The notes under the pieces were generated by a model that was not told the origin of the DNA, ran no database searches, and saw nothing but the letters and a program-made list of their open reading frames with translations. Positions 1 to 6,717 of a stretch of DNA of 26,640 bases are shown piece by piece (within the stretch, counting starts at the first letter, position 1; each line of letters starts with the position of its first letter). Origin of the DNA: SVFI01 sp045546735. Lineage in GTDB: Bacteria; Bacillota; Clostridia; Lachnospirales; Lachnospiraceae. The position numbers and the translations under genes are program-made. The stretch spans positions 1 through 26,640 of the forward strand of contig JAZQDJ010000067.1 of assembly GCA_045546735.1 (NCBI GenBank). The letters are read 5' to 3'.

Positions 1-418
1 CCTCTGTGTTAATAATATTAAGACTTGGCAGTGAAAAGAAATTCAGAATCATATTGATGACACCGTTCTTTTCCAAAAGTGTCTGCCATGCAAGTGTACG
101 AAGTAAAAAGTTCATCCACATCGGAAGGATGAAAACCAGGACAATAAACTGGTTCTGATTAACGCTCATATTGGCAAGTATCATGGCGAGCGGATATGCA
201 AGCACAAAGCAGATAACCGTGCTGATCAGTGAAAGACGCATGGAAATCAAAAGTGCTTTGCTGTGTTCCAAAGTGGCGATAGCAGCGATGTTATCAAGAG
301 TAAAAACACCGTTTTCGTCGATAAAACCATAATAGAACAGCATGATGAGCGGAATGATAATGAAGGCAACGGACCAGAAAAGGTAAGGCCCTGCCAACAG
401 GGAACGTTTACTCTTCAA
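1..418 (-). CDS. potB: Spermidine/putrescine ABC transporter permease PotB (partial, 3' end outside window)
   Basis: Inner-membrane permease subunit of a polyamine importer; it would pair with PotC and be powered by PotA. The first 139 codons are visible and the gene runs off the left edge. The start is TTG at 418, overlapping the potA stop codon, and is supported by a strong Shine-Dalgarno GAGGAGG at 434-428, nine bases upstream inside potA. The protein begins with a short Lys/Arg-rich N-terminus, then a hydrophobic segment (about residues 15-34), a periplasmic-looking loop, a second segment (about 62-80) and a third around the FIVLVFILPMWMNFLLR stretch, which is typical of PotB. No ATG start is available in this frame at this place. 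The overlap suggests translational coupling to potA. Identity is inferred from the sequence pattern and the adjacent potA. Confidence 0.88.
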   Translation of the reverse strand, partial: MKSKRSLLAGPYLFWSVAFIIIPLIMLFYYGFIDENGVFTLDNIAAIATLEHSKALLISMRLSLISTVICFVLAYPLAMILANMSVNQNQFIVLVFILPMWMNFLLRTLAWQTLLEKNGVINMILNFFSLPSLNIINTE

Positions 419-1481
419 TTTGTACTGCCTCCTCATCTTCGGATTCCGGTTTGTTCATAATCTGAATGTTAAATGGGTCCACGCTGATGGAAACTTTTTG
501 GCCGACCGTAAACATGGAGGTAGAGTGTACGAGCCATTCGTAGCCGCCTGCCATAACCTCCATCTCGTAATGAACACCTTTGAAAATCACATGTGTAACT
601 TCGCCGTCTAAGGTACCTTGTCCTTCGTCTTTTAAGACAATGTCTTCCGGGCGGATAACAACGTCGACCGGTTTGTTATTTCCAAAGCCCGTGTCTACAC
701 AGGCCCATTTACATCCGAGGAAGGATACGAGTTTATCCTGTACCATCGTGGCATCGATAATGTTACTGTCACCGATAAAGTCTGCCACGAACGCATTTTC
801 CGGCTCGTTGTAAATCATCTCCGGAGTTCCAATCTGCTGAATGTAACCCTGGTTCATGACAACAATAGTGTCTGACATAGTAAGAGCTTCTTCCTGGTCG
901 TGAGTAACGTAAATAAATGTAATACCAAGCTCATTTTTCAGACGAATCAGTTCGTACTGCATATCTTGACGAAGCTTTAAGTCAAGTGCACCGAGCGGTT
1001 CGTCAAGAAGAAGAACCTTCGGCTCGTTAACGATAGCACGGGCAATGGCAATTCGCTGCTGCTGACCGCCGGAGAGCTGATGAGGCATACGTTTCTCATA
1101 TCCGTCAAGGTTTACGAGTTTTAATGCATATTTAATCTTATCATCTATGTAAGATTTGCTTTTGTTTTTGATTTTTAAACCGAATGCAATGTTTTCGGCA
1201 ATTGTCATATGCGTAAAGAGGGCATATTTCTGAAAAACGGTATTTAATTGGCGTTTGTTCGGAGGAAGATTGGTAATATCCTGTCCGTTAAAAAACACCT
1301 GTCCGCTGTCTGGGGTTTCGAATCCGCCGATGATGCGGAGAGTTGTGGTTTTTCCGCAGCCGGAAGGCCCCAGAAGCGTAAGGAATTCATTTTCCCTGAT
1401 ATATAAGTTGAGGTCGTCAAGGACCATCGTACCGTCAAAGGATTTATTAATACCTGAAAGGTTAATCAATTTATTGCTCAT
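408..1481 (-). CDS. potA: Spermidine/putrescine ABC transporter ATP-binding protein PotA
   Basis: Cytoplasmic ATPase of the PotABCD polyamine importer, 357 aa, the usual family length. The nucleotide-binding domain fills about residues 5-235: Walker A GPSGCGKT near 38-45, Q-loop glutamine near 84, signature LSGGQ at 136-140, Walker B VLLLDE at 156-161 and switch histidine in VTHDQEEA near 194. Residues 240-345 form the C-terminal TOBE-like domain that marks the PotA/MalK/FbpC-type ATPases. The ATG at 1481 is preceded by AAAGGAGG at good spacing. It is second in the operon, behind the XRE/cupin regulator (15-base gap) and overlapping potB, and that gene order is what separates polyamine from iron or sugar ATPases of the same family. 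Confidence 0.92.
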   Translation of the reverse strand: MSNKLINLSGINKSFDGTMVLDDLNLYIRENEFLTLLGPSGCGKTTTLRIIGGFETPDSGQVFFNGQDITNLPPNKRQLNTVFQKYALFTHMTIAENIAFGLKIKNKSKSYIDDKIKYALKLVNLDGYEKRMPHQLSGGQQQRIAIARAIVNEPKVLLLDEPLGALDLKLRQDMQYELIRLKNELGITFIYVTHDQEEALTMSDTIVVMNQGYIQQIGTPEMIYNEPENAFVADFIGDSNIIDATMVQDKLVSFLGCKWACVDTGFGNNKPVDVVIRPEDIVLKDEGQGTLDGEVTHVIFKGVHYEMEVMAGGYEWLVHSTSMFTVGQKVSISVDPFNIQIMNKPESEDEEAVQIEE

Positions 1482-1496
1482 GGATAGTGTCCTCCT

Positions 1497-2033
1497 TTAG
1501 AAGCTTGGCGGGCTGGTTACCCAGATGACTGTCGCACCTGACTTGCCTGCTTCCAAATAGTGTTTTTTTTCAGGGACAAAGTAGAATGCTTCGCCCTTTT
1601 TGGCTGTATGTACTTTCGAGCCGAGGTGGATTTTAATGCTTCCGCTCAGTACATAGCCGAATTCTTCACCTTCATGAGGAAGGTCCGGATAGGTGGAACC
1701 GCCGGGTGCGAGAGTGAGACGAATCGGTTCCATCTCATTCTTTTGGGCATTCGGAATAATCCACTCGATTTTGTTATGAAGAGTATCATCCTCTTTTTCA
1801 AAAAAGTCTTCCTGCTTAAAGACAATCTGTGAATCATCTTCTTCGCTGAAGAATTCATTTAAACTTGTTCCGAGACACTGCAGAATATCAGTCAGCGTTG
1901 AGATAGAAGGGGAAGTGAGATTGCGCTCCAACTGGGAAATAAATCCCTTGGAAAGTTCAGCGCGATCTGCCAATTCTTCCTGCGTCAAGGCTTTCTGAAT
2001 TCTGAGCTCTTTTAATTTAAGCCCGATATCCAT
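1497..2033 (-). CDS. XRE-family regulator with C-terminal cupin domain, likely polyamine-operon repressor
   Basis: 178-aa DNA-binding regulator. Residues about 6-60 form a helix-turn-helix of the Cro/CI type (LTQEELADRAELSKGFISQLER). Residues about 105-178 form a cupin barrel with the HEGEEFGYVLSG segment. This HTH-cupin layout matches PuuR-like regulators, and potA follows immediately, so the cupin probably senses polyamines or a catabolite of them (inference). I chose the ATG at 2033, which has AGAGG at proper spacing; an in-frame TTG at 2054 would add seven residues but has no good Shine-Dalgarno. The promoter and a palindromic operator candidate lie directly upstream, suggesting autoregulation. 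Confidence 0.88.
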   Translation of the reverse strand: MDIGLKLKELRIQKALTQEELADRAELSKGFISQLERNLTSPSISTLTDILQCLGTSLNEFFSEEDDSQIVFKQEDFFEKEDDTLHNKIEWIIPNAQKNEMEPIRLTLAPGGSTYPDLPHEGEEFGYVLSGSIKIHLGSKVHTAKKGEAFYFVPEKKHYLEAGKSGATVIWVTSPPSF

Positions 2034-2069
2034 TTTGACACCTCTTTGTGACAATTAAATAAACTTTGA

Positions 2070-2086
2070 GTTTAGTTTTACTAAAC
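2070..2086. promoter_or_regulatory. Perfect 17-bp palindrome, candidate operator of the XRE/cupin regulator
   Basis: GTTTAGT-TTT-ACTAAAC: two perfect 7-bp arms around a 3-bp centre. It lies about 5-21 bases downstream of the start site predicted from the minus-strand promoter at 2098-2125 and upstream of the regulator's start codon. That is a classic position for an autoregulating repressor. Binding by the neighbouring XRE protein is inference. Confidence 0.65.
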
Positions 2087-2097
2087 AATCTGTTCTA

Positions 2098-2125
2098 ATT
2101 ATATATTTCTTATGATAAATGTCAA
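2098..2125 (-). promoter_or_regulatory. Sigma-A promoter of the regulator-potA-potB operon
   Basis: On the minus strand, TTGACA (2125-2120), a 16-bp spacer and TATAAT (2103-2098): both hexamers match consensus exactly. The predicted start is near 2091, giving a leader of about 60 bases that contains the 17-bp palindrome. Confidence 0.85.
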
Positions 2126-2177
2126 TATATTTACAGCGTATTTTGTAAAAAAAGAGAGGAAATTTGCGAGTGAATTC

Positions 2178-2206
2178 TTAACAAAAAAATCTTGGTGTGG
2201 TATGAT
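2178..2206 (+). promoter_or_regulatory. Promoter of the lactonase-family gene
   Basis: TTAACA (2178-2183), 17-bp spacer, TATGAT (2201-2206). The predicted start is near 2213, about 25 bases ahead of the ATG at 2239. It is divergent from the polyamine operon promoter and about 50 bp away from it. Confidence 0.6.
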
Positions 2207-2238
2207 TAGAATAATTAAGCTTATACGGAGGTATAAAA

Positions 2239-3288
2239 ATGGCAAAAAGTAAATACGTGGCGTATGTATCGACCTACACGATGGGAGATAATCACGGCAT
2301 TAAAATATATGATGTGGATGTGGAAAAAGGAAGACTGACACCGAAAGATCAGGTGGAGATTACAAACTCTTCCTATATTACAATTTCACATAATGGGAAA
2401 TATTTGTATTCCATTACTGATTTCGGTGTGGAAGCATATGAGATCGGAAAGGACGGAAGTCTTTCCTGTATCAATCATGGCTCCATCAATGGTATGAGAG
2501 GTTGTTATCTTTCTACCGATTATGAAGAGAAATTTCTTTTTGTGGCAGGATACCATGACGGTAAAATTACGGTACTCCGTGTCCGCGAAGATGGCGGTGT
2601 CGGTGAGATTACGGATGAGGTCTATTTAAAAGGAATGGGAAGTGTTGCAGAGCGTAATTTCCGCCCGCATGTGAACTGCGTAAAGATGACACGTGATAAC
2701 AAATTTTTGATGGCAGCGGATATCGGAATGGACCATGTGGATGTATATGAACTGAACCATTCAACAGGGAAACTGAGACTGGTGGATGTCATTCGAAGCG
2801 AAATTGAATCTGCCCCTCGTCATATCAAGATGACAAAGGACGGAAAGTTTGTTTATATCGTGCATGAATTAAAAAATTATATTGATGTATATTCTTATAC
2901 GGTAGAGGACGGAAATCCGTTCTTTACAAAAATTCAGAATATTTCGACGGTGAATGATTATCATGCGAGCAATTCGGCGGCAAGTGCCCTGAATTTTTCA
3001 GCGGATGACAAATATCTCGTAAGCTCAAATGCAGGAGACAACAGTGTCATTGTTTACAGCATTGATAAGAAGAGCGGAATGCTGACAAAACTGTTCTGTC
3101 TTCCGGTTAGCGGTGACTATCCGAAGGATGCAGCATTGTTCCCTGATAACAAGCATTTGCTCAGCTTAAATCATGAATCGGGTACGATGACGTTCTTTCA
3201 TGTGGATCTTGAGAAGGGATTACTTGTGATGAACGGAAAAGAGATGAAGATTGAGAAGCCGAACTGTGTGATTTTCCATAAGTTGTGA
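2239..3288 (+). CDS. Lactonase-family beta-propeller protein (6-phosphogluconolactonase-like)
   Basis: 349-aa cytoplasmic protein with no signal peptide. It shows repeated blade-like units of about 45-50 residues with recurring patterns: ISHNGKYLYSI near 50-60, MTRDNKFLMAADI near 150, MTKDGKFVYIVHE near 200, FSADDKYLVSSNAG near 255 and FPDNKHLLSLNHESG near 315. This is the seven-bladed layout of the lactonase family that includes E. coli Pgl. Pgl hydrolyses 6-phosphogluconolactone in the pentose phosphate pathway, but many members have other or unknown substrates, so I give no symbol. The ATG is preceded by GGAGG at ideal spacing. No terminator is visible between it and the next gene 42 bases on. 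Confidence 0.8.
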   Translation: MAKSKYVAYVSTYTMGDNHGIKIYDVDVEKGRLTPKDQVEITNSSYITISHNGKYLYSITDFGVEAYEIGKDGSLSCINHGSINGMRGCYLSTDYEEKFLFVAGYHDGKITVLRVREDGGVGEITDEVYLKGMGSVAERNFRPHVNCVKMTRDNKFLMAADIGMDHVDVYELNHSTGKLRLVDVIRSEIESAPRHIKMTKDGKFVYIVHELKNYIDVYSYTVEDGNPFFTKIQNISTVNDYHASNSAASALNFSADDKYLVSSNAGDNSVIVYSIDKKSGMLTKLFCLPVSGDYPKDAALFPDNKHLLSLNHESGTMTFFHVDLEKGLLVMNGKEMKIEKPNCVIFHKL

Positions 3289-3330
3289 TTTGTGATTAAG
3301 ATATAAATTGGGTAGAGGACAATATTTTGT

Positions 3331-3753
3331 ATGATAATAGACACGATAACGGGTAATATGAATTTTGATAAATTTATTATATATCCTAATATGTCATATG
3401 TTGAGTTGATAGAGAAGATGTCTAAAGAAGACGTTTTAACGTGTGATATCAGTGATACTATCAGTGTATTATTGCAACCGATTCAATGCAGAGATTATGT
3501 GTTTCTGATACGTTTATATTTTGATAAGGAAAATCAAAGTTTAATCTTGACGCAGATAGCAACTGTTGGGCATGGAGAAAAAATAACATGGCAGGATTGG
3601 AGCTATAATAAAGAGATTGAGAGAAAAAATAGAAACGAGAAATGGCTTTTGGAAGAAATAAATAAAACTGATTGTAATTACAGGTGGGGGAGTATAAAGT
3701 CTGTTTACAATAGTTTAGAGGGGTCAAGCTATGTGATTATAAAGTACAATTAA
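3331..3753 (+). CDS. Small hypothetical protein, possibly an orphan immunity-like protein
   Basis: 140 aa, soluble, with no membrane segment or known catalytic motif. The C-terminal half has the pattern TWQDWSYNKEIERKNRNEKWL, then YRWGSIKSVYN and SSYVIIKYN. Proteins ending this way are, from memory, common in Firmicutes next to polymorphic-toxin genes and are thought to act as immunity proteins. No toxin gene is present here. The gene is visibly richer in A and T than its neighbours, which fits acquired DNA. The ribosome binding site is weak: AGAGGA lies about a dozen bases before the ATG. An in-frame ATG at codon 10 (3358) is a possible alternative start. Function is unproven. Confidence 0.6.
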   Translation: MIIDTITGNMNFDKFIIYPNMSYVELIEKMSKEDVLTCDISDTISVLLQPIQCRDYVFLIRLYFDKENQSLILTQIATVGHGEKITWQDWSYNKEIERKNRNEKWLLEEINKTDCNYRWGSIKSVYNSLEGSSYVIIKYN

Positions 3754-3797
3754 TTTGAAAATTTGAAATACGACCACCTATATCTATGATGAGAAGT

Positions 3798-3842
3798 AAA
3801 AACGGAGATAACCTAAAAATGTGTTAGGGTGTCTCCGTTTTT
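3798..3842. terminator. Bidirectional intrinsic terminator
   Basis: Arms AAAAACGGAGA (3798-3808) and TCTCCGTTTTT (3832-3842), with an inner CCTAA/TTAGG pairing. Runs of A on the left and T on the right let it work on both strands. It separates the converging orphan gene and the ABC-F gene. Confidence 0.85.
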
Positions 3843-3864
3843 CATATTAATCCCGAAACATTAG

Positions 3865-5823
3865 TTAACTTTGCAACTCTTCCCATTCCTCATATTTCTG
3901 CTCCAATTCCTCAGAAAGAGCAGTCTGTTCTTTGGAAAGTTCCTGAAGTCTTGCAACATTGGTAGCTACTTCCGGGAGAGCCATTTCTTCCTCGATTTCG
4001 CTGATGCGTTGTTCCAAAACAGCAATGCGGTCTTCGCATTTTTTGAGTTGATTTTCCAGTTTCCGTTTCTGCGCCTGCAATTCTTTTTGCTGCTGCCAGT
4101 CCAGTTTTCCGGCGGAGTTTTCCGAAGAGTTTGCAGAGCCGGAAGAAGCAGTTGTGCCTGCTGCCAGCGGAGCGTAAACAGAATTGCCGGCGGAAGCAGT
4201 AGTTGTAACACCTTCCACCGTCTCTTTTTTCTCAAGATAATAATCATAATTTCCGCCGAACGAATAAAATTTATGATTTGCTAAATCCAAAATACGCGTT
4301 GCAGTCTGGTTGACAAAGTAACGGTCGTGCGAAACGTAAAGAACCGTTCCTTCATAGCCGTTTAATGCCTGTTCCAAAATTTCTTTGGAAGTGATATCCA
4401 AGTGGTTGGTCGGCTCGTCGAGAATCAAAAAGTTAGCGTTTGACAACATAAGCTTAGCGAGAGAAACACGTCCGCGTTCACCTCCGGAGAGGTCTCCGAT
4501 ACGTTTGAACACATCGTCTCCCGTAAACAGAAAAGCGGCGAGAGTATTGCGGATTTCTGTATTGGTAAGCGTAGGGTAATCGTCTGAAATTTCATCAAAC
4601 AACGTTTTTTCACTGTGAAGTACATGGTGTTCCTGGTCGTAGTATCCGATTTCGACTTTTGTACCCAATACAAATTCACCGGCATCGGCCGTCTCTAATT
4701 CATTTAATATTTTTAGTAATGTCGTTTTTCCGGTTCCGTTGTCACCGATAATGGCAACATGTTCTCCGCGCTTAATTTCCATGTCCACATCTTTAAACAG
4801 AAGATTGTCTCCGAAACTCTTAGAGAGTCCCGTGACGGAAAGGACATCGTTTCCGCTTGTGATGCGCGGCGTGAGGGTAAAACGCATATCATCGCGCAGT
4901 TCTACGGGTTTTTCAAGTACATCCATTTTGTCGAGCATCTTTTCACGGCTTTCTGCACGTTTAATGGATTTTTCGCGGTTAAAAGATTTTAATTTATCGA
5001 TGACCTGCTGCTGATGTTTGATTTCGTCTTGTTGTTTCAAATATGCTTTCATCTGAGCATTTCTGATTTCTGCTGATTTTTCCGCAAAAGCAGAGTAGTT
5101 TCCGACATACATGCGGCTTTCACCGTTTTCAACAGAAAGCACTTTGTTTACAATGCGGTCAAGGAAATACCGGTCATGGGAAACGATGATTACAGCACCT
5201 TTATAAGTGCGCAAATAGTTTTCGAGCCAGTTGATAGATGAAATATCCAAGTGGTTGGTCGGCTCGTCGAGAATAATTAAATCCGGGGAAAGCAACAGGA
5301 GTTTCGCTAAGGATACACGTGTTTTCTGGCCGCCAGAAAGTGTAGAAATTTCTTTGGAAAATTCTTCTTCAGCAAAACCGAGACCTTTTAAAACACCGAC
5401 AAGCTCACTGCGGTATTTGTAACCGTCTTTTGACTCAAAGGCATGAGTTTTCGATGTATATAGTTTCATTAAATCTTCCAGTTCAGAGCCGGAAGCATGT
5501 TTCATATCAAATTCAAGCTGACGCAAATCTTCTTCAAGGTCAACCAGTTCCTGTTTGACAGAAAGCAGTTCTTCATAAATTGTATTGGAACTGTCAGAAC
5601 CGTCCTGCTGTGCAAGATAACCGTAGGTTTTGTCTTTGGCAAAGGCAACAGTACCGGAATCGGGCGATAGTTGTCCGACAATCATTTTAAGGAGTGTCGA
5701 TTTGCCTGCGCCGTTAATACCGACAATAGCAACTTTGTCATTGTCCTCCACCTGGAAGGATGTTTGACGGATAACTGTATGATCAACAAATGTTTTGGAT
5801 AAGTTTTGGCATGATAAAATCAT
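3865..5823 (-). CDS. ydiF: ABC-F family ATPase, YdiF type (ribosome-associated)
   Basis: 652 aa with two ABC domains in one chain and no membrane segments, as in ABC-F proteins that act on the ribosome rather than in transport. Domain 1 has Walker A GINGAGKS near 35-42, LSGGQKTRVSLAK and LIILDEPTNHLD. A charged linker (about 240-310), rich in Lys, Arg and Gln, corresponds to the P-site tRNA interaction motif. Domain 2 has GDNGTGKT, LSGGERGRVSLAK and FLILDEPTNHLD. The final 80 or so residues are a coiled coil (heptads of E, L, K, Q) after an Ala/Ser/Thr-rich linker. I chose the ATG at 5823 with GGAGG in front; an upstream in-frame GTG at 5850 would swallow that site. Overall pattern is closest to B. 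subtilis YdiF, recalled from memory. A housekeeping translation role is likelier than antibiotic resistance. Confidence 0.88.
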   Translation of the reverse strand: MILSCQNLSKTFVDHTVIRQTSFQVEDNDKVAIVGINGAGKSTLLKMIVGQLSPDSGTVAFAKDKTYGYLAQQDGSDSSNTIYEELLSVKQELVDLEEDLRQLEFDMKHASGSELEDLMKLYTSKTHAFESKDGYKYRSELVGVLKGLGFAEEEFSKEISTLSGGQKTRVSLAKLLLLSPDLIILDEPTNHLDISSINWLENYLRTYKGAVIIVSHDRYFLDRIVNKVLSVENGESRMYVGNYSAFAEKSAEIRNAQMKAYLKQQDEIKHQQQVIDKLKSFNREKSIKRAESREKMLDKMDVLEKPVELRDDMRFTLTPRITSGNDVLSVTGLSKSFGDNLLFKDVDMEIKRGEHVAIIGDNGTGKTTLLKILNELETADAGEFVLGTKVEIGYYDQEHHVLHSEKTLFDEISDDYPTLTNTEIRNTLAAFLFTGDDVFKRIGDLSGGERGRVSLAKLMLSNANFLILDEPTNHLDITSKEILEQALNGYEGTVLYVSHDRYFVNQTATRILDLANHKFYSFGGNYDYYLEKKETVEGVTTTASAGNSVYAPLAAGTTASSGSANSSENSAGKLDWQQQKELQAQKRKLENQLKKCEDRIAVLEQRISEIEEEMALPEVATNVARLQELSKEQTALSEELEQKYEEWEELQS

Positions 5824-5879
5824 TGTGTGTTTCCTCCGTAGTATTACCACAACAATATAGCAGAAAAAAATAAGAAATG

Positions 5880-6398
5880 CTATATAGACTTATTGTATTT
5901 GTCGCATATTTTTTCGAGACGTGGAAAGTCAAGACAACGTTGTTTTCCTTTGAACGTAGGTTCGTTTAGATAAAGATTATATATATTTTTTGCCTTGTCA
6001 TGTATGAGAATTTCATTTTTTCTGCACCATTTTAATTCTTTGGAACAAAGTATTTTTCGGGCTCTTGTTGAAGGAGAATCTTGAGGAGTAATTTTCAGAT
6101 TAACAGGAATGAGTTGTGCTGATGTTACAGGAATCATAAGATTAAAATTTAAAACAGCGATTAATTTATCTTTGTCATAGATTTTTTGAAGTTCTGCATT
6201 GTTGGACATCTTGTGATGTTTTTCTTTTGGATGGGATAGCGGAATGCAGTATTGTCTGTTTTGATGAGTTACAACGATACCGACAAAAATTCGAGTTTGT
6301 TTTCCGATTTGAGGAGAAACAGATGGGACTCGATTATCAGCATTATGTAGGTTGCGGATATATTTCATATCAATTTGGTATAATTTTAGTTGTTTCAT
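5880..6398 (-). CDS. Type III toxin-antitoxin system toxin, ToxN/AbiQ family endoribonuclease
   Basis: 172 aa, the usual size for ToxN-like toxins. These endoribonucleases cut cellular RNA and are neutralised by binding a repeat-derived RNA pseudoknot. Family hallmarks: N-terminal LKLYQIDMKYIRNLH, the IFVGIVV strand near 37-43, the PLSHPKEKHHKM motif near 53-64 (compare PLSSPKPKH in ToxN/AbiQ), and LIAVLNFNLMIPV before residue 100. The start is ATG 6398 with GGGAG (6408-6404) five bases ahead. A longer reading from 6437 would begin inside the terminator hairpin and is rejected. Context matches the family exactly: promoter, RNA antitoxin, terminator and toxin in order. Sub-family (ToxN, CptN, TenpN, AbiQ) is not assigned. 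Confidence 0.9.
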   Translation of the reverse strand: MKQLKLYQIDMKYIRNLHNADNRVPSVSPQIGKQTRIFVGIVVTHQNRQYCIPLSHPKEKHHKMSNNAELQKIYDKDKLIAVLNFNLMIPVTSAQLIPVNLKITPQDSPSTRARKILCSKELKWCRKNEILIHDKAKNIYNLYLNEPTFKGKQRCLDFPRLEKICDKYNKSI

Positions 6399-6411
6399 AA
6401 AATCTCCCGAT

Positions 6412-6449
6412 AAAAACAAAAGGCAACATGCTTTCACACGTTGCCTTTT
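6412..6449 (-). terminator. Intrinsic terminator between RNA antitoxin and toxin
   Basis: Minus-strand arms AAAAGGCAACGTG (6449-6437) and CATGTTGCCTTTT (6430-6418): 13 pairs with one G-U, a 6-base loop, then GTTTTT. In type III TA loci a leaky terminator at this place sets the excess of antitoxin RNA over toxin mRNA. Confidence 0.9.
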
Positions 6450-6516
6450 GTTATAGCCTCGCCATTAGCGGGGACTATCTGTTATCGTTTCCACTTAAAC
6501 GGTAGGACTCACCACT
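6412..6516 (-). ncRNA. Type III antitoxin RNA (ToxI-like), about two degenerate units
   Basis: RNA predicted from the promoter (start near 6516) to the terminator. Unit 1 (about 6513-6480) holds GGTGA, CTACC and TTTAAGTG in the same order and nearly the same spacing as the ToxI repeat I recall. By hand it can fold as a pseudoknot: GGT (6513-6511) with ACC (6503-6501), and loop TCC (6507-6505) with GGA (6492-6490). A competing hairpin CGTTT/AAACG around AAGTGG is also possible. Unit 2 (about 6480-6449) repeats AGTCC at a 33-base offset and ATAACA at 31, but is otherwise diverged and folds better as a hairpin, CGC-TAATG-GCG with flanking pairs. The RNA neutralises the toxin encoded just downstream. 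Extents are approximate. Confidence 0.75.
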
Positions 6517-6522
6517 AAAATA

Positions 6523-6551
6523 AATATATCGGTTGGAAGTGTGATTGTCAA
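6523..6551 (-). promoter_or_regulatory. Promoter of the type III antitoxin RNA and toxin
   Basis: Minus strand: TTGACA (6551-6546), 17-bp spacer, TATATT (6528-6523). The predicted start near 6516 places the RNA 5' end right before the first antitoxin unit. Confidence 0.8.
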
Positions 6552-6613
6552 TGTTATATTTTATGGTTTTGGGGGGAAAGAGCGAATGCTCAAGAAAACT
6601 TTTAAATATGAAA

Positions 6614-6642
6614 AGTGTAAGGAAAAGAAATCTGCTTGTCAA
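6614..6642 (-). promoter_or_regulatory. Second, upstream minus-strand promoter candidate
   Basis: Minus strand: TTGACA (6642-6637), 17-bp spacer, TACACT (6619-6614). It would give a transcript starting near 6607 that reads into the toxin-antitoxin locus with a leader of roughly 90 bases. It is back to back with the rex promoter, only 17 bp between the two -35 boxes. Use in vivo is unknown. Confidence 0.5.
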
Positions 6643-6659
6643 GTGATAAAGAAAAAATT

Positions 6660-6677
6660 TTGACAGATATTTAACAA
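6660..6677. promoter_or_regulatory. Candidate Rex operator over the rex -35 box
   Basis: The 18 bases have the Rex box shape TTGTTAA-N4-TTAACAA. The right half TTAACAA (6671-6677) is perfect and the left half TTGACAG matches 4 of 7. The left half is also the -35 hexamer, so binding would block transcription. Autoregulation is inferred from position and the half-site. Confidence 0.45.
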
Positions 6678-6688
6678 AGATATATAAT
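6660..6688 (+). promoter_or_regulatory. Promoter of rex
   Basis: TTGACA (6660-6665), 17-bp spacer, TATAAT (6683-6688): exact consensus in both hexamers. The predicted start is near 6695, about 23 bases before the GTG of rex. Confidence 0.85.
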
Positions 6689-6717
6689 AAATTTATCATA
6701 TATAGGAGGCAGAAAAA

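Noticed and set aside
3279..3299. Tandem TTGTGAT duplication at the lactonase-like gene's stop codon
   Set aside because: Only two 7-base copies; too short to mean more than slippage.
5855..5885. Inverted repeat ATATAGCA / TGCTATAT between toxin and ydiF
   Set aside because: The T run is in the loop rather than after the stem, so it is not a usual terminator, and the arms are AT-rich; no clear role.
6399..6437. N-terminal extension of the type III toxin (start at 6437)
   Set aside because: It would begin inside the terminator hairpin; ATG 6398 has its own GGGAG and matches the family N-terminus.
6475..6699. 74-aa minus-strand open frame upstream of rex
   Set aside because: It runs through two promoters and the antitoxin RNA, and has neither a ribosome site nor a protein-like pattern.
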